NCBI GenBank assembly: GCA_964563395.1
Contig: CAZLWK010000006.1
Span: 1 to 64,000, forward strand
Source of the DNA: JBEVOS01 sp964563395
GTDB lineage: Bacteria > Pseudomonadota > Alphaproteobacteria > Caulobacterales > Aquidulcibacteraceae
Direction: 5' to 3'
Length of the DNA: 64,000 nucleotides
Below are positions 24,041-32,099 of this stretch, one piece after another (positions within the stretch are counted from its first letter, which is position 1; each line of letters starts with the position of its first letter). The notes below the pieces were generated by a model. That model was given only the letters and a program-made list of their open reading frames with translations, made no database searches and had not been told where the DNA came from. Position numbers and translations under genes: made by a program.

Positions 24041-24849
24041 GCGTCCTGATAATTCGGCGGACGCTTTTGCAGAAACGCCGTCATGCCTTCACGCACGTCG
24101 CTGGTTTGCGAGGTGAGAATCTGATTGCGATCCTCCATCGCCACCGCCGATTCCAGGCTGGGCGCATCCACCGAGAAATTGAGGCATTCCTTGGTGAGCC
24201 GCAGACCAAGCGGGGATGTGGTGAGCATCTCTTCCAAATAGGGCTTGGCGGCTTCCGCGAGCTGCGCATCCGGAACGACCTCTGACACAAGGCCCACGCG
24301 CAAGGCGCGGTCGGCGTGAATGAAGCGCCCCGTGAGCATAAGCTCGGACGCCACCGACACGCCGACGAGACGCGGCAGAAAATACGACATGCCGATATCG
24401 CACGCCGAAAGGCCGATGCGGATGAAGGCCGCATTCATGCGCGCGCTTTCGCCGGCGATGCGAATGTCCGACGCGAGCGCGAGCGCGAAGCCGCCGCCGC
24501 AGGCCGGCCCATGAACGAGCGAAATGATCGGCTGCTGGCATCGGCGCATGCGCATCACGATTTCGGAAATCCGCCGCTGCCCGAGCAAGCCCGCCGCCGG
24601 CCCGCGCGGCGCGTTCTCCGGACGCGCGCCCACGCTTTCCTTGATGTCGAGCCCTGCGCAGAAGGCGCGCCCGGCGCCGCGCAACACGACGATGCGCGTT
24701 TTGCGATCGAAATAGAGCGCCTGGAAGTAGTCCAGGAGATCATCGACCAATTGCGTGTTGAGCGTGTTCAACGCATCGGGGCGATTGAGCGTCACCCAAT
24801 CGACGGAACCGTCCTTCTCGATGAGCAATGTCTGATAGGGCGCGGGCAT
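24037..24849 (-). CDS. Enoyl-CoA hydratase/isomerase family protein
   Basis: A 270-aa crotonase, last gene of the acyl-CoA run on this strand. It has AFCAGLDIKE and HGPACGGGFALALASD. Both hydratase glutamates are absent: the first position is Ala (GGFALA), and the second region reads GLSACDIGMSYFLPR with an isomerase-type Asp. This pattern is seen in crotonases of steroid and branched-acid breakdown. The ATG at 24849 has GAGGA upstream; a TTG at 24864 overlapping the previous stop would add 5 residues. Confidence 0.85.
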   Translation of the reverse strand: MPAPYQTLLIEKDGSVDWVTLNRPDALNTLNTQLVDDLLDYFQALYFDRKTRIVVLRGAGRAFCAGLDIKESVGARPENAPRGPAAGLLGQRRISEIVMRMRRCQQPIISLVHGPACGGGFALALASDIRIAGESARMNAAFIRIGLSACDIGMSYFLPRLVGVSVASELMLTGRFIHADRALRVGLVSEVVPDAQLAEAAKPYLEEMLTTSPLGLRLTKECLNFSVDAPSLESAVAMEDRNQILTSQTSDVREGMTAFLQKRPPNYQDA

Positions 24850-24860
24850 GGCATCCTCGC

Positions 24861-26099
24861 TCAAGCGGTTGGGATTTTGTTGAACGGCACGCCTTTGTCC
24901 GCGCGCATGTCTTCCGGCAGGCCGAGCACGCGCTCCGCGATAATGTTGCGCAGAATCTCATCCGTGCCGCCCTCCACGCGCGTGGCGGGCGAACGCATCA
25001 GCTGCTGCTGGAACCGCGCGGTCATCGCGGCGAGCTTTGGATCGCTGACGGCGCCGGCTTGGCCCTGCAGATCGAGCGCGAACATCGCGATCTCTTGCAA
25101 GGTGGATCCCGCCACGAGCTTGCCGATGGAGTTTTCCGGTCCCGGCGTCTCGCCGCGCGATAACGCCGAGATGGCGCGCATGCCGGTATATTTGAGGCCG
25201 CTCTGACGCACCGCCCAATCGGCGAGCTTGGCGCGCACCGCACGATCATTGATCGCCGGCCCATTGTCCAATTCGAGCTCCTGGCAGAATTGGAAGATTT
25301 CCGGGAAGCCCGCGCTCATGCCCGAACCGATGGACAGGCGCTCATTCATCAGCGTGGTGAGCGAAACCTTCCAGCCCTCGTTCACCGGGCCGAGCCGCTG
25401 CTTATCGGGAATGCGCACATTGTCGAAATAGACTTCGTTGAAACCCGATTGGCCGTTCGCCTGCTTGATCGGCACGATCTTCACGCCGGGCGTGTCCATG
25501 CGCAGATAGAACATGGTGAGCCCCTTGTGCTTGGGCACATTGGGATCGGTGCGCGTGATGAGGATGCCCCATTGCGAATAATGCGCGCCGCTGGTCCAGA
25601 TCTTCTGGCCGTTGATGATCCAATCATCGCCATCCTTTTCCGCGCGCGTGCGCAGACCCGCGAGATCGGAGCCCCCGGCGGGCTCTGAAAAGAGCTGGCA
25701 CCAAATTTCCTCGCCGGATGCGAGCTTCGGCAGCAGCGTGCGCTTGGCCTCCTCATCGGCCCAGGCCATGACGGTGGGGCCGCACATGCCATGGCCGATG
25801 ATGAAGGAGCCGGAGAGCACGCCATAGGGGCCCTCTTCCTGGCCCCAGATCACGCGCTCGATCGGCGAGGCGCCGCGACCGCCATATTCCTTCGGCCAGT
25901 GCAGACAGGCCCAGCCGGCCTCGTATTTCTTCTTCTGCCACTTCTTGGCTTCCTGCAGCGGATCGAGCCCGCCCATATCGACGCCGCCGAAGCCGGCCTT
26001 CTGCAAATAGGGAAGAAGATGCTTGGGCGCGTTGGCGTCGATCCAGGCGCGCGCCTCGGCGCGGAACGCGGCTTCCTCGGGCGTATCGTCGAAATTCAT
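24861..26099 (-). CDS. Acyl-CoA dehydrogenase, subunit with catalytic Glu
   Basis: A 412-aa flavin acyl-CoA dehydrogenase. It shows the FAD/substrate blocks WCQLFSEPAGGSDL and NGQKIWTSGAH, and the catalytic base region VEGGTDEILRNII with Glu376. It lies directly after another acyl-CoA dehydrogenase gene (26123-27250) that lacks this Glu. Paired genes of this kind make alpha2-beta2 heterotetramers in actinobacterial cholesterol side-chain breakdown, and the same assembly is inferred here. The start is the ATG at 26099 (MNFDDTPEEAAF). Confidence 0.9.
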   Translation of the reverse strand: MNFDDTPEEAAFRAEARAWIDANAPKHLLPYLQKAGFGGVDMGGLDPLQEAKKWQKKKYEAGWACLHWPKEYGGRGASPIERVIWGQEEGPYGVLSGSFIIGHGMCGPTVMAWADEEAKRTLLPKLASGEEIWCQLFSEPAGGSDLAGLRTRAEKDGDDWIINGQKIWTSGAHYSQWGILITRTDPNVPKHKGLTMFYLRMDTPGVKIVPIKQANGQSGFNEVYFDNVRIPDKQRLGPVNEGWKVSLTTLMNERLSIGSGMSAGFPEIFQFCQELELDNGPAINDRAVRAKLADWAVRQSGLKYTGMRAISALSRGETPGPENSIGKLVAGSTLQEIAMFALDLQGQAGAVSDPKLAAMTARFQQQLMRSPATRVEGGTDEILRNIIAERVLGLPEDMRADKGVPFNKIPTA

Positions 26100-26122
26100 C
26101 TGATGCTCCTCGAATGCTTGCT

Positions 26123-27250
26123 CTAGGCCGCGTTCTTCGCGCGCAGCCGATCGATCAATTTGTCTTCCCACTCATTTTGTCCGCCCAGCGTGAGCGCGAG
26201 CAGATTTGAGCGGCGATAGAAGAGATGGCAGTCGAACGCCCAGGTGAAGCCCATGCCGCCATGGACCTGGATGTTGTTCTTGGCGCAATGCTGAAACGCC
26301 TTGGTGGCGCTGACACGCACGGTGGCCGCCGCTTCGGGCAGATCGGCCGCGCCGCTGGAGAGCGCATAGGCGCCGAAATAGCCGTTCGAGCGGGCGAGCG
26401 TGGCGGACACGTACATGTCCGCCAGCATGTGCTTGATCGCCTGGAACGAGCCGATCGGCCGGCCGAAGGCGAATCGCTGAAGCGCGTAATCGCGCGCCAT
26501 TTCCAGCGCGCGGTCGGCGCCGCCGATCTGTTCGAAGCCGGTAAGGATCGCCGCGCGATCGAGCGCCTCTTCATAAAGGCGCCAGCCCTCGCCCTGTTCG
26601 CCGATCAGCTCGGCCTTGACGCCATTGAAGGCGATCTTGGCTTGGCCGCGCGTGGGATCGATCGTCTCCAGCTTCTCGCGCGCGACGCCCGCGCCTTGGA
26701 GATCCACGAGATAGAGCGAAAGCCCGCGCGCATCCTTGCCGGGGGCCGAGCGCGCCAGCACGATGGCGATATCGGCGATGTCGCCGTCGAGCACTGGGCT
26801 CTTCTCACCCGAGAGCGCGCCGCCCGAGACGCTGGCTTGCACCTTCGCGGGCCGTACGGCGCCGACGCCTTCGGCCGCCGCGAGCGCGCCGATGATCTCG
26901 CCCGCCGCGAGCTTCGGCAGCCATGCTTTCTTTTGCGCGTCGCTCCCGGCCGCCTTGAGAATCTCAGCGACGAGGAAAATCGACGATGAAACCGGCACGG
27001 GCGCGAGCGCGCGGCCGAGCTCTTCCGCGATCACGCAGAGCTCCAAATAGCCAAGGCCCAGCCCGCCATATTCTTCCGGAATCGCCGCGCCCAGATAGCC
27101 CATCTCGGCAAGGCCCCGAAAAAGCGCCTTATCGTAGGAGGCGTCGCTCTCCAGGATTTTGCGCACGGCGGATGGCGGGCATTTATCCGCCAGGAAGCGG
27201 CGCGCGCCGTCCTTCAACTGCATCTGTTCGGCTGAAAATTCGAAATTCAT
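26123..27250 (-). CDS. Acyl-CoA dehydrogenase-like subunit lacking the catalytic Glu
   Basis: A 375-aa protein with the acyl-CoA dehydrogenase fold (RFLADKCPPSAVRKIL; YGGLGLGYLELCVIAEELG; QVHGGMGFTWAFDCHLFYRR). Where active members have the E-G-T-x-E-I base motif it reads LGGQNEWEDKL, so the catalytic Glu is missing. It also lacks the usual SEPxxGSD wording (AEGVGAVRPAK instead). A partner role with the 24861 product is likely. The start overlaps the stop of the CoA-ligase gene (ATGA). Confidence 0.88.
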   Translation of the reverse strand: MNFEFSAEQMQLKDGARRFLADKCPPSAVRKILESDASYDKALFRGLAEMGYLGAAIPEEYGGLGLGYLELCVIAEELGRALAPVPVSSSIFLVAEILKAAGSDAQKKAWLPKLAAGEIIGALAAAEGVGAVRPAKVQASVSGGALSGEKSPVLDGDIADIAIVLARSAPGKDARGLSLYLVDLQGAGVAREKLETIDPTRGQAKIAFNGVKAELIGEQGEGWRLYEEALDRAAILTGFEQIGGADRALEMARDYALQRFAFGRPIGSFQAIKHMLADMYVSATLARSNGYFGAYALSSGAADLPEAAATVRVSATKAFQHCAKNNIQVHGGMGFTWAFDCHLFYRRSNLLALTLGGQNEWEDKLIDRLRAKNAA

Positions 27251-28791
27251 TGGCTTTGCGCCTTTCCCCAATATTGGTCCTTCAAGAGCCGCTTATAGAG
27301 CTTGCCCGTGGGCAGGCGCGGCATCTCCGCGATGAAATCGATCTTCTTCGGCGCCATGTAATGCGCCAGCTTCTCACGCCCATAGGCGATAAGCTCCGCC
27401 GCGAGCGCTTCGCTGGGCGCGACGCCCGCGGCGGGCTCGATAACGGCCATCACCGCCTCGCCCATTTCCGCATCCGGCACGCCGAACACCGCCACATCGC
27501 CCACCTTCGGATGCAGCACGAACACGTCCTCGATCATCTGCGGATAGATGTTCACGCCACCGGAAATGATCATGAAGGCTTTCCGGTCGGTCAGGTAAAG
27601 ATAGCCGTCTTCGTCGAGATAGCCGATGTCGCCAAGCGTGGACCATGTCTCGTGCCTGGGATGCTGCGAGGCCCGCGTTTTTCCCGGATCGTTGTGATAT
27701 TGGAAGGTGACGGCCTCGCGCTCGAAATAGATCACGCCCGCTTCGCCCGGCGGCAATTCGTTGCCGTCATCGTCGCACACGTGCAGCGTGCTCACCGAGG
27801 CGCGCCCCACCGAGCCTGGGTGTTTCAGCCAATCATGGCTGTCGATGAAGGTGGAGCCCGCGCCTTCCGTGCCGGCATAATATTCGTAAAGGATCGGCCC
27901 CCACCATTCGATCATGCGCCGCTTCACATCGACCGGACAGGGCGCGGCGGCATGGATCGCCACCTCGTGCGATGACAGATCGTGGCCCGAACGCGCTTCC
28001 TTGGGCAGCTTCAGCATGCGCACGAACATGGTCGGCACCCATTGCGAGTGCGTGACCTTGTGGCGCGCGATCAGGTCGAGCGCGTGCGCGGGATCGAATT
28101 TCTCCATCATCACCACCGTGCCGCCATAGGCCTGCACGCTGGTGACGAAGGCGAGCGGCGCGGAATGATAGAGCGGCGCGGGCGAAAGATAGGTCATACG
28201 CGCACGGAAATTGAATCGATTGAGATTCTGGCGAATTTGAAAGCCGTCGCTGGGCGCCGCGTCCGGCAGGGGGCGCAAGATGCCCTTTGGCCGCCCGGTC
28301 GTGCCGGACGAATAGAGCATCATCTCACCCATCCATTCGCGCGCGAGCGGCGCGGGCGAGGCGCGCGCCAACTCCTCCTCATAGGGCAGCCAGCCCTCGA
28401 TGGCGCCGTCCGTCATCAAGCGCATGGCGCAATCTGGAATTAGCGGTGAAAGCGCGGCCGCGAGATCGCGCATCGCATGCGAACTGATCAGCGCCTTCGC
28501 GCCGCAATCATTGACGATATAGGCCGCCTCCTCGGCGGGCAGATAGCGATTGATCGCGGTGATGTAGAGGCCGGAGCGAAACGCGGCCCAAACCGCGTCC
28601 ATGTAGCGGAGATTGTTCTCCATCAGGATCGCGATGTGGTCGCCGCGCTTCAGTCCGTTCGCGGCGAGATAATTCGCCACGCGCAGCGAGCGCTCTTCCA
28701 ACTGGCCATAGGTGACGCATGCGCCGGTCGCGCCTGAGATGAAGGCGGGCTTGTCCGGCGTCGCGCGCGCATGATCGGCCAGATAGGCCAT
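27247..28791 (-). CDS. Acyl-CoA synthetase (AMP-forming, FadD-like)
   Basis: A 514-aa ANL-superfamily enzyme that activates a carboxylic acid to its CoA thioester using ATP. Motifs are YSSGTTGRPKGI (P-loop-like), YEYYAGTEG, the DRKAFMIISGGVNIYP hinge and the C-terminal LPTGKLYKR lysine. The length and motif wording resemble ligases for bulky or cyclic acids. It follows the SDR gene by 2 bases and overlaps the next dehydrogenase gene, so it is in the middle of an operon. The ATG at 28791 is chosen over a TTG two codons earlier. Confidence 0.9.
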   Translation of the reverse strand: MAYLADHARATPDKPAFISGATGACVTYGQLEERSLRVANYLAANGLKRGDHIAILMENNLRYMDAVWAAFRSGLYITAINRYLPAEEAAYIVNDCGAKALISSHAMRDLAAALSPLIPDCAMRLMTDGAIEGWLPYEEELARASPAPLAREWMGEMMLYSSGTTGRPKGILRPLPDAAPSDGFQIRQNLNRFNFRARMTYLSPAPLYHSAPLAFVTSVQAYGGTVVMMEKFDPAHALDLIARHKVTHSQWVPTMFVRMLKLPKEARSGHDLSSHEVAIHAAAPCPVDVKRRMIEWWGPILYEYYAGTEGAGSTFIDSHDWLKHPGSVGRASVSTLHVCDDDGNELPPGEAGVIYFEREAVTFQYHNDPGKTRASQHPRHETWSTLGDIGYLDEDGYLYLTDRKAFMIISGGVNIYPQMIEDVFVLHPKVGDVAVFGVPDAEMGEAVMAVIEPAAGVAPSEALAAELIAYGREKLAHYMAPKKIDFIAEMPRLPTGKLYKRLLKDQYWGKAQSQ

Positions 28792-28793
28792 GC

Positions 28794-29696
28794 TCAATCG
28801 AGGTCCTTGCCGTCCATGCCGGCGTTCTTGCGCGCGCGCGCGACAAGATCGGCGACGATGGGGCCAAGCTTTTTCGGATCCTCCACGGGCGGCACGGTGG
28901 GCCCGCGATGCCAGCCTTCCGCCACCGCGAGCATCTGGCCGCTGGCTTCGAACATGCGCCCCGTGACGCCTTCCGATTCAACGCTGGAGAGCCAGACCGC
29001 GATGGGCGCGATCCAGCGCGGCGAGGAGGCTTTCTTGCGCTCCTCCGTCACTGGCCCGCCAAGATTTTCGGTGAGCCGCGTCAGCGCCCCCGGCGCGATG
29101 GCGTTGACTGTAATCCCGTAGCGGCGCAATTCGCGCGCGGCGATGATGGTGAAGGCGGCGATGCCTTGCTTGGCCGCGCCATAATTGGTCTGACCGATAT
29201 TGCCGTAAATGCCAGACACGGAGGACGTATTGATCACGCGGGCATTAACGGGCGCGCCGGTGGCCTTGTTGACGTCACGCCAATAATTGGCGGCATGATG
29301 GGTGGGCGCGAACGTGCCCTTCAAGTGCACCTTGATCACCGCGTCCCATTCGGCCTCGGTCATGTTGACGAGCATGCGGTCGCGCAGGATGCCGGCATTG
29401 TTGATGAGAACGTCGAGCTTGCCGAAGGTCGTCACCGCCTGATCGATCATGCTTTTGGCGCCGGCCCAATCGGAGACGTCCGCGCCATTGGCGACGGCCT
29501 CCCCGCCCATCGCCTTGATCTCCTCGACCACTTGCTGCGCTGGCGTCAAATCCGCGCCCGTGCCGTCAGGCGAACCGCCCAGATCGTTGACGACGACCTT
29601 CGCGCCCTCTTCGGCCAGCATCAGGCAATATTCCCGGCCAATGCCGCGCCCACCGCCGGTGACGATCGCCACGCGGCCCTCGCACAGACCCGCCAT
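28794..29696 (-). CDS. Short-chain dehydrogenase, peroxisomal HSD17B4-like
   Basis: A 300-aa SDR with the TGGGRGIG cofactor motif, NNAGILRDRM, and catalytic Ser (TSSVSGIYG) plus YGAAK. The NNAGILRDR and W-D-x-VIKVHLKGTF wording matches the 3-hydroxyacyl-CoA dehydrogenase domain of multifunctional enzyme type 2 (HSD17B4). Oxidation of a 3-hydroxyacyl-CoA in side-chain beta-oxidation is therefore the likely step. It is the first gene of the minus-strand operon and divergent from a crotonase gene 109 bases away. Confidence 0.88.
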   Translation of the reverse strand: MAGLCEGRVAIVTGGGRGIGREYCLMLAEEGAKVVVNDLGGSPDGTGADLTPAQQVVEEIKAMGGEAVANGADVSDWAGAKSMIDQAVTTFGKLDVLINNAGILRDRMLVNMTEAEWDAVIKVHLKGTFAPTHHAANYWRDVNKATGAPVNARVINTSSVSGIYGNIGQTNYGAAKQGIAAFTIIAARELRRYGITVNAIAPGALTRLTENLGGPVTEERKKASSPRWIAPIAVWLSSVESEGVTGRMFEASGQMLAVAEGWHRGPTVPPVEDPKKLGPIVADLVARARKNAGMDGKDLD

Positions 29697-29805
29697 CCGC
29701 TTCCTCCCTTGCGTTTCCTCTTGTTTGCGCACTATTCCGCGTTTCAATGCGCCCTGCAAACACGTCTCGCGGCGTCAAGGTGGGCGCGACGAAGGAGGCA
29801 TCGCG

Positions 29806-30615
29806 ATGAACGATCGGGTCCAAGTTGAGATCAAGAACGGCGTCGCCGATGTGCGGCTCGTGCGCGCGGACAAGATGAACGCGCTCGATCCGGCCATGTT
29901 CAAGGCGCTGGTGGAGACGGGCGAGCGGCTCAAGGAGGAGCGCGCGGTCCGCGCGGTCGTGCTGTCGGGCGAAGGGCGGGCCTTCTGCGCCGGTCTCGAC
30001 ATGAGCAATTTCGGCCAGATGGCGTCGGGCGAACGCAAGGGCGGCGGCGATCTCACCAATGTGCAGCGCACGCCGGGCGGCGCCAATCACGCCCAGCAGG
30101 TCGCGATGGTTTGGCGCGAAATCCCCGTGCCCGTTGTTGCGGCCGTGCATGGCGTCGCCTTCGGCGGCGGCTTCCAGCTCATGTTGGGCGCGGACATGCG
30201 CTTCATCGCGCCGGACGCGAAGCTCGCCGTCCTCGAGATCAAATGGGGCCTCGTGCCGGACATGGCGGGCCTTGTGCTGATGCGCGGCATCATGCGCGAT
30301 GACATCGCCCGCGAACTCACCTTCTCGGGCCGCATCTTCACCGGCGAGGAGGCCTATGGGCTCGGCGTCGCCACGCGCGTGACCGCCGACCCGCGCGGCG
30401 AGGCGCTGGCTTGGGCGGCGGACATCGCCGGCAAGAACCCGCACGCGATCCGCGCCGGCAAGCGCCTGCTCAATCTCGCCGCCTCCGGCGCCGACCAGCA
30501 CACGATCCTGCGCCATGAATCGGAAGAACAAGGCGCGCTGATCGGTTCGCCCAATCAGGTCGAGGCGGTCATGTCCTCGATGCAGAAGCGCGCGGCGACG
30601 TACGCGGACGTCTGA
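29806..30615 (+). CDS. Enoyl-CoA hydratase/isomerase family protein
   Basis: A 269-aa crotonase starting MNDRVQVEIKNGVADV after a strong AAGGAGG site. It has AFCAGLDMSNFG and VHGVAFGGGFQLML. As in the other two crotonases of this window, the first Glu is replaced (GGFQL) and the second block has Asp (GLVPDMAGLVLMR). It is divergent from the SDR-ligase-dehydrogenase operon and convergent with the APH-like kinase gene. Confidence 0.86.
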   Translation: MNDRVQVEIKNGVADVRLVRADKMNALDPAMFKALVETGERLKEERAVRAVVLSGEGRAFCAGLDMSNFGQMASGERKGGGDLTNVQRTPGGANHAQQVAMVWREIPVPVVAAVHGVAFGGGFQLMLGADMRFIAPDAKLAVLEIKWGLVPDMAGLVLMRGIMRDDIARELTFSGRIFTGEEAYGLGVATRVTADPRGEALAWAADIAGKNPHAIRAGKRLLNLAASGADQHTILRHESEEQGALIGSPNQVEAVMSSMQKRAATYADV

Positions 30616-30624
30616 GGCGTGATT

Positions 30625-30647
30625 CCTCCCCCGCGATGCGAGGGAGG
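30625..30647. terminator. Hairpin between convergent crotonase and kinase genes
   Basis: The arms CCTCCCCCGC (30625-30634) and GCGAGGGAGG (30638-30647) pair with one mismatch around a 3-base loop. It may terminate both genes. It has no long T-tract and resembles dispersed CCCCCGC intergenic repeats. Confidence 0.5.
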
Positions 30648-30648
30648 A

Positions 30649-31740
30649 TTAAATCAATCGATCCAGAGCGCCGTGATCCTGAATATGATCCACGGCTCCG
30701 CGGATCATGGCCAGGAACATCTCGTCTCCGCGTTCCGTCTGATTGACGAAAACGGCGGCGAAATAGGCGGTGACGAAGAGCTGGAACGCGCCAGTGCGAT
30801 AATCGTCCATGAAGGCGGCGAAGTCGTAGCCCTTGACGCCCAGGCCCGTCAGCGTGCCGTGATAATGCGCGAGCAGCGCCGGCTCGTGAGCGCGCCGCTC
30901 CTCCTTGCTGATTGCGCCGGCGAGAAAATACGCCACATCAATTGCGCCGCAGCCGAAGGCGAAGCTCTGCCAATCCAACATCGTGAACGGCTTGCCGCCT
31001 GCGGCGCTCGCGAACATCATATTGTCCGGACGGAAATCAAGATGCGCGAGGCAGCGCGGCCCTTGATGCAAAGCGGCGGTCTTCTCGAAGCGCTGCGCAT
31101 ATGTATCGCCCACTTCGATCCATTCCGGTTTCAGCCGTCCTTCATAGCGCTGCTTGAACATGCCCCATGCGCCCATGATCATTTCCGGCCCGATGGCGCC
31201 AGGGCCAGCGGCGAGCGCGGCCTTTGAATTGCTCACCCATGGATAGGTATCGAGCTCCTCATTCTCCCAGAACGACGCGTGCAGCTTGGCCGCCTCTTCC
31301 ATCACGAGGCGCGCTTGATCGAGCGTGACGCCCTTGAGCTGATCGCCCTGCGCGGCGGGCGCCAGATCCTCCATGATCAGAACGAAATCGTGGCTCGCTT
31401 CGTCGATCTCCGTGTACCAGCAGCGCGGCAGTGAGATCAGCGCGCGCGGCGCGAGCTTCTGGTAGAAGCGCACCTCGCGCCAATAATTGCCGAGCATGCG
31501 GCCCGTCGCCCGGCTGGTCTCGCCTGGCGAGGGAAATTTGCCCACGATCGAGCGCGGCGCGCCATCCGCGTCGCGCGCATAGGAGAGCTTGAAGCGCACG
31601 CTCTCGCCGATCTGGCCGGTGCCGACATTCTTCTTCTCGACGGCGCCGACGACGGCGTCCACGCCGTTCATCTGCAGCACGTCGGTGAGCCATCGCGCAT
31701 CGATGTCCGATGGCGGCAAGATCGCGACGGTCGATGTCAT
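30649..31740 (-). CDS. APH/CHK-like phosphotransferase
   Basis: A 363-aa protein-kinase-fold small-molecule kinase. The catalytic loop LAHLDFRPDNMM carries the Asp and Asn, followed by MLDWQS as the second metal Asp. EVRFYQKLAP and VLIMEDLAP are typical of the CHK/ecdysteroid-kinase-like and ACAD10/11-type kinases. In a CoA-ester catabolic setting such enzymes can phosphorylate a hydroxyacyl-CoA, and others act on sterols. The start overlaps the stop of a small SnoaL-like gene. Antibiotic resistance is unlikely given the context. Confidence 0.83.
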   Translation of the reverse strand: MTSTVAILPPSDIDARWLTDVLQMNGVDAVVGAVEKKNVGTGQIGESVRFKLSYARDADGAPRSIVGKFPSPGETSRATGRMLGNYWREVRFYQKLAPRALISLPRCWYTEIDEASHDFVLIMEDLAPAAQGDQLKGVTLDQARLVMEEAAKLHASFWENEELDTYPWVSNSKAALAAGPGAIGPEMIMGAWGMFKQRYEGRLKPEWIEVGDTYAQRFEKTAALHQGPRCLAHLDFRPDNMMFASAAGGKPFTMLDWQSFAFGCGAIDVAYFLAGAISKEERRAHEPALLAHYHGTLTGLGVKGYDFAAFMDDYRTGAFQLFVTAYFAAVFVNQTERGDEMFLAMIRGAVDHIQDHGALDRLI

Positions 31741-32096
31741 GCGGGCGGCATCTGATGCACATAGACCTCGTTATGGGCGATCTTGTCGCCGCGCATGAGG
31801 CACAGATCGAACCCCCGCAGGCGGCCGGGCGCGTCGCCCTTGAAATCGCAATACCATCGCCCGCAAAACCCGCCCTCGATCGTCCAGGTTTCCTCCGGCG
31901 TGTAGGTCATCGGCGGCGTCGCCGCGAAGAGTCCGGTGAGATACGCCTCAAGCGCGGCGCGGCCCACTATTCCGCCGGCGGTCTGCGGATCCTTGTAGAT
32001 CAGGTCATCGGTGTAGAAATCGAGCAGGCGCGGCACGTCCTTGTCGGTCCATGCCTTGAGCCAAGCCGCGTTGAAAGCGGGAATATCGAGCGGCAT
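31737..32096 (-). CDS. SnoaL/NTF2-like protein
   Basis: A 119-aa cone-fold protein of the nuclear transport factor 2/SnoaL-like group (AWTDKDVPRLLDFYTDDLIYKDP pattern broken over residues 15-37, and a C-terminal MRGDKIAHNEVYVHQ strand). Members are isomerases, dehydratases or ligand binders. It lies between an FAD monooxygenase gene (3 bases) and the kinase gene (4-base overlap), so it is part of that transcript. The exact activity is unknown. Confidence 0.77.
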   Translation of the reverse strand: MPLDIPAFNAAWLKAWTDKDVPRLLDFYTDDLIYKDPQTAGGIVGRAALEAYLTGLFAATPPMTYTPEETWTIEGGFCGRWYCDFKGDAPGRLRGFDLCLMRGDKIAHNEVYVHQMPPA

Positions 32097-32099
32097 CCC

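Noticed and set aside
29723..29761. GTTTGC/GCAAAC inverted repeat between the SDR and crotonase genes
   Set aside because: Only 6-bp arms with a 27-base spacer; not distinguishable from chance.
30649..31740. Aminoglycoside resistance kinase
   Set aside because: The kinase fold is shared, but the wording fits CHK/ACAD-type kinases and the gene is embedded in a catabolic cluster.
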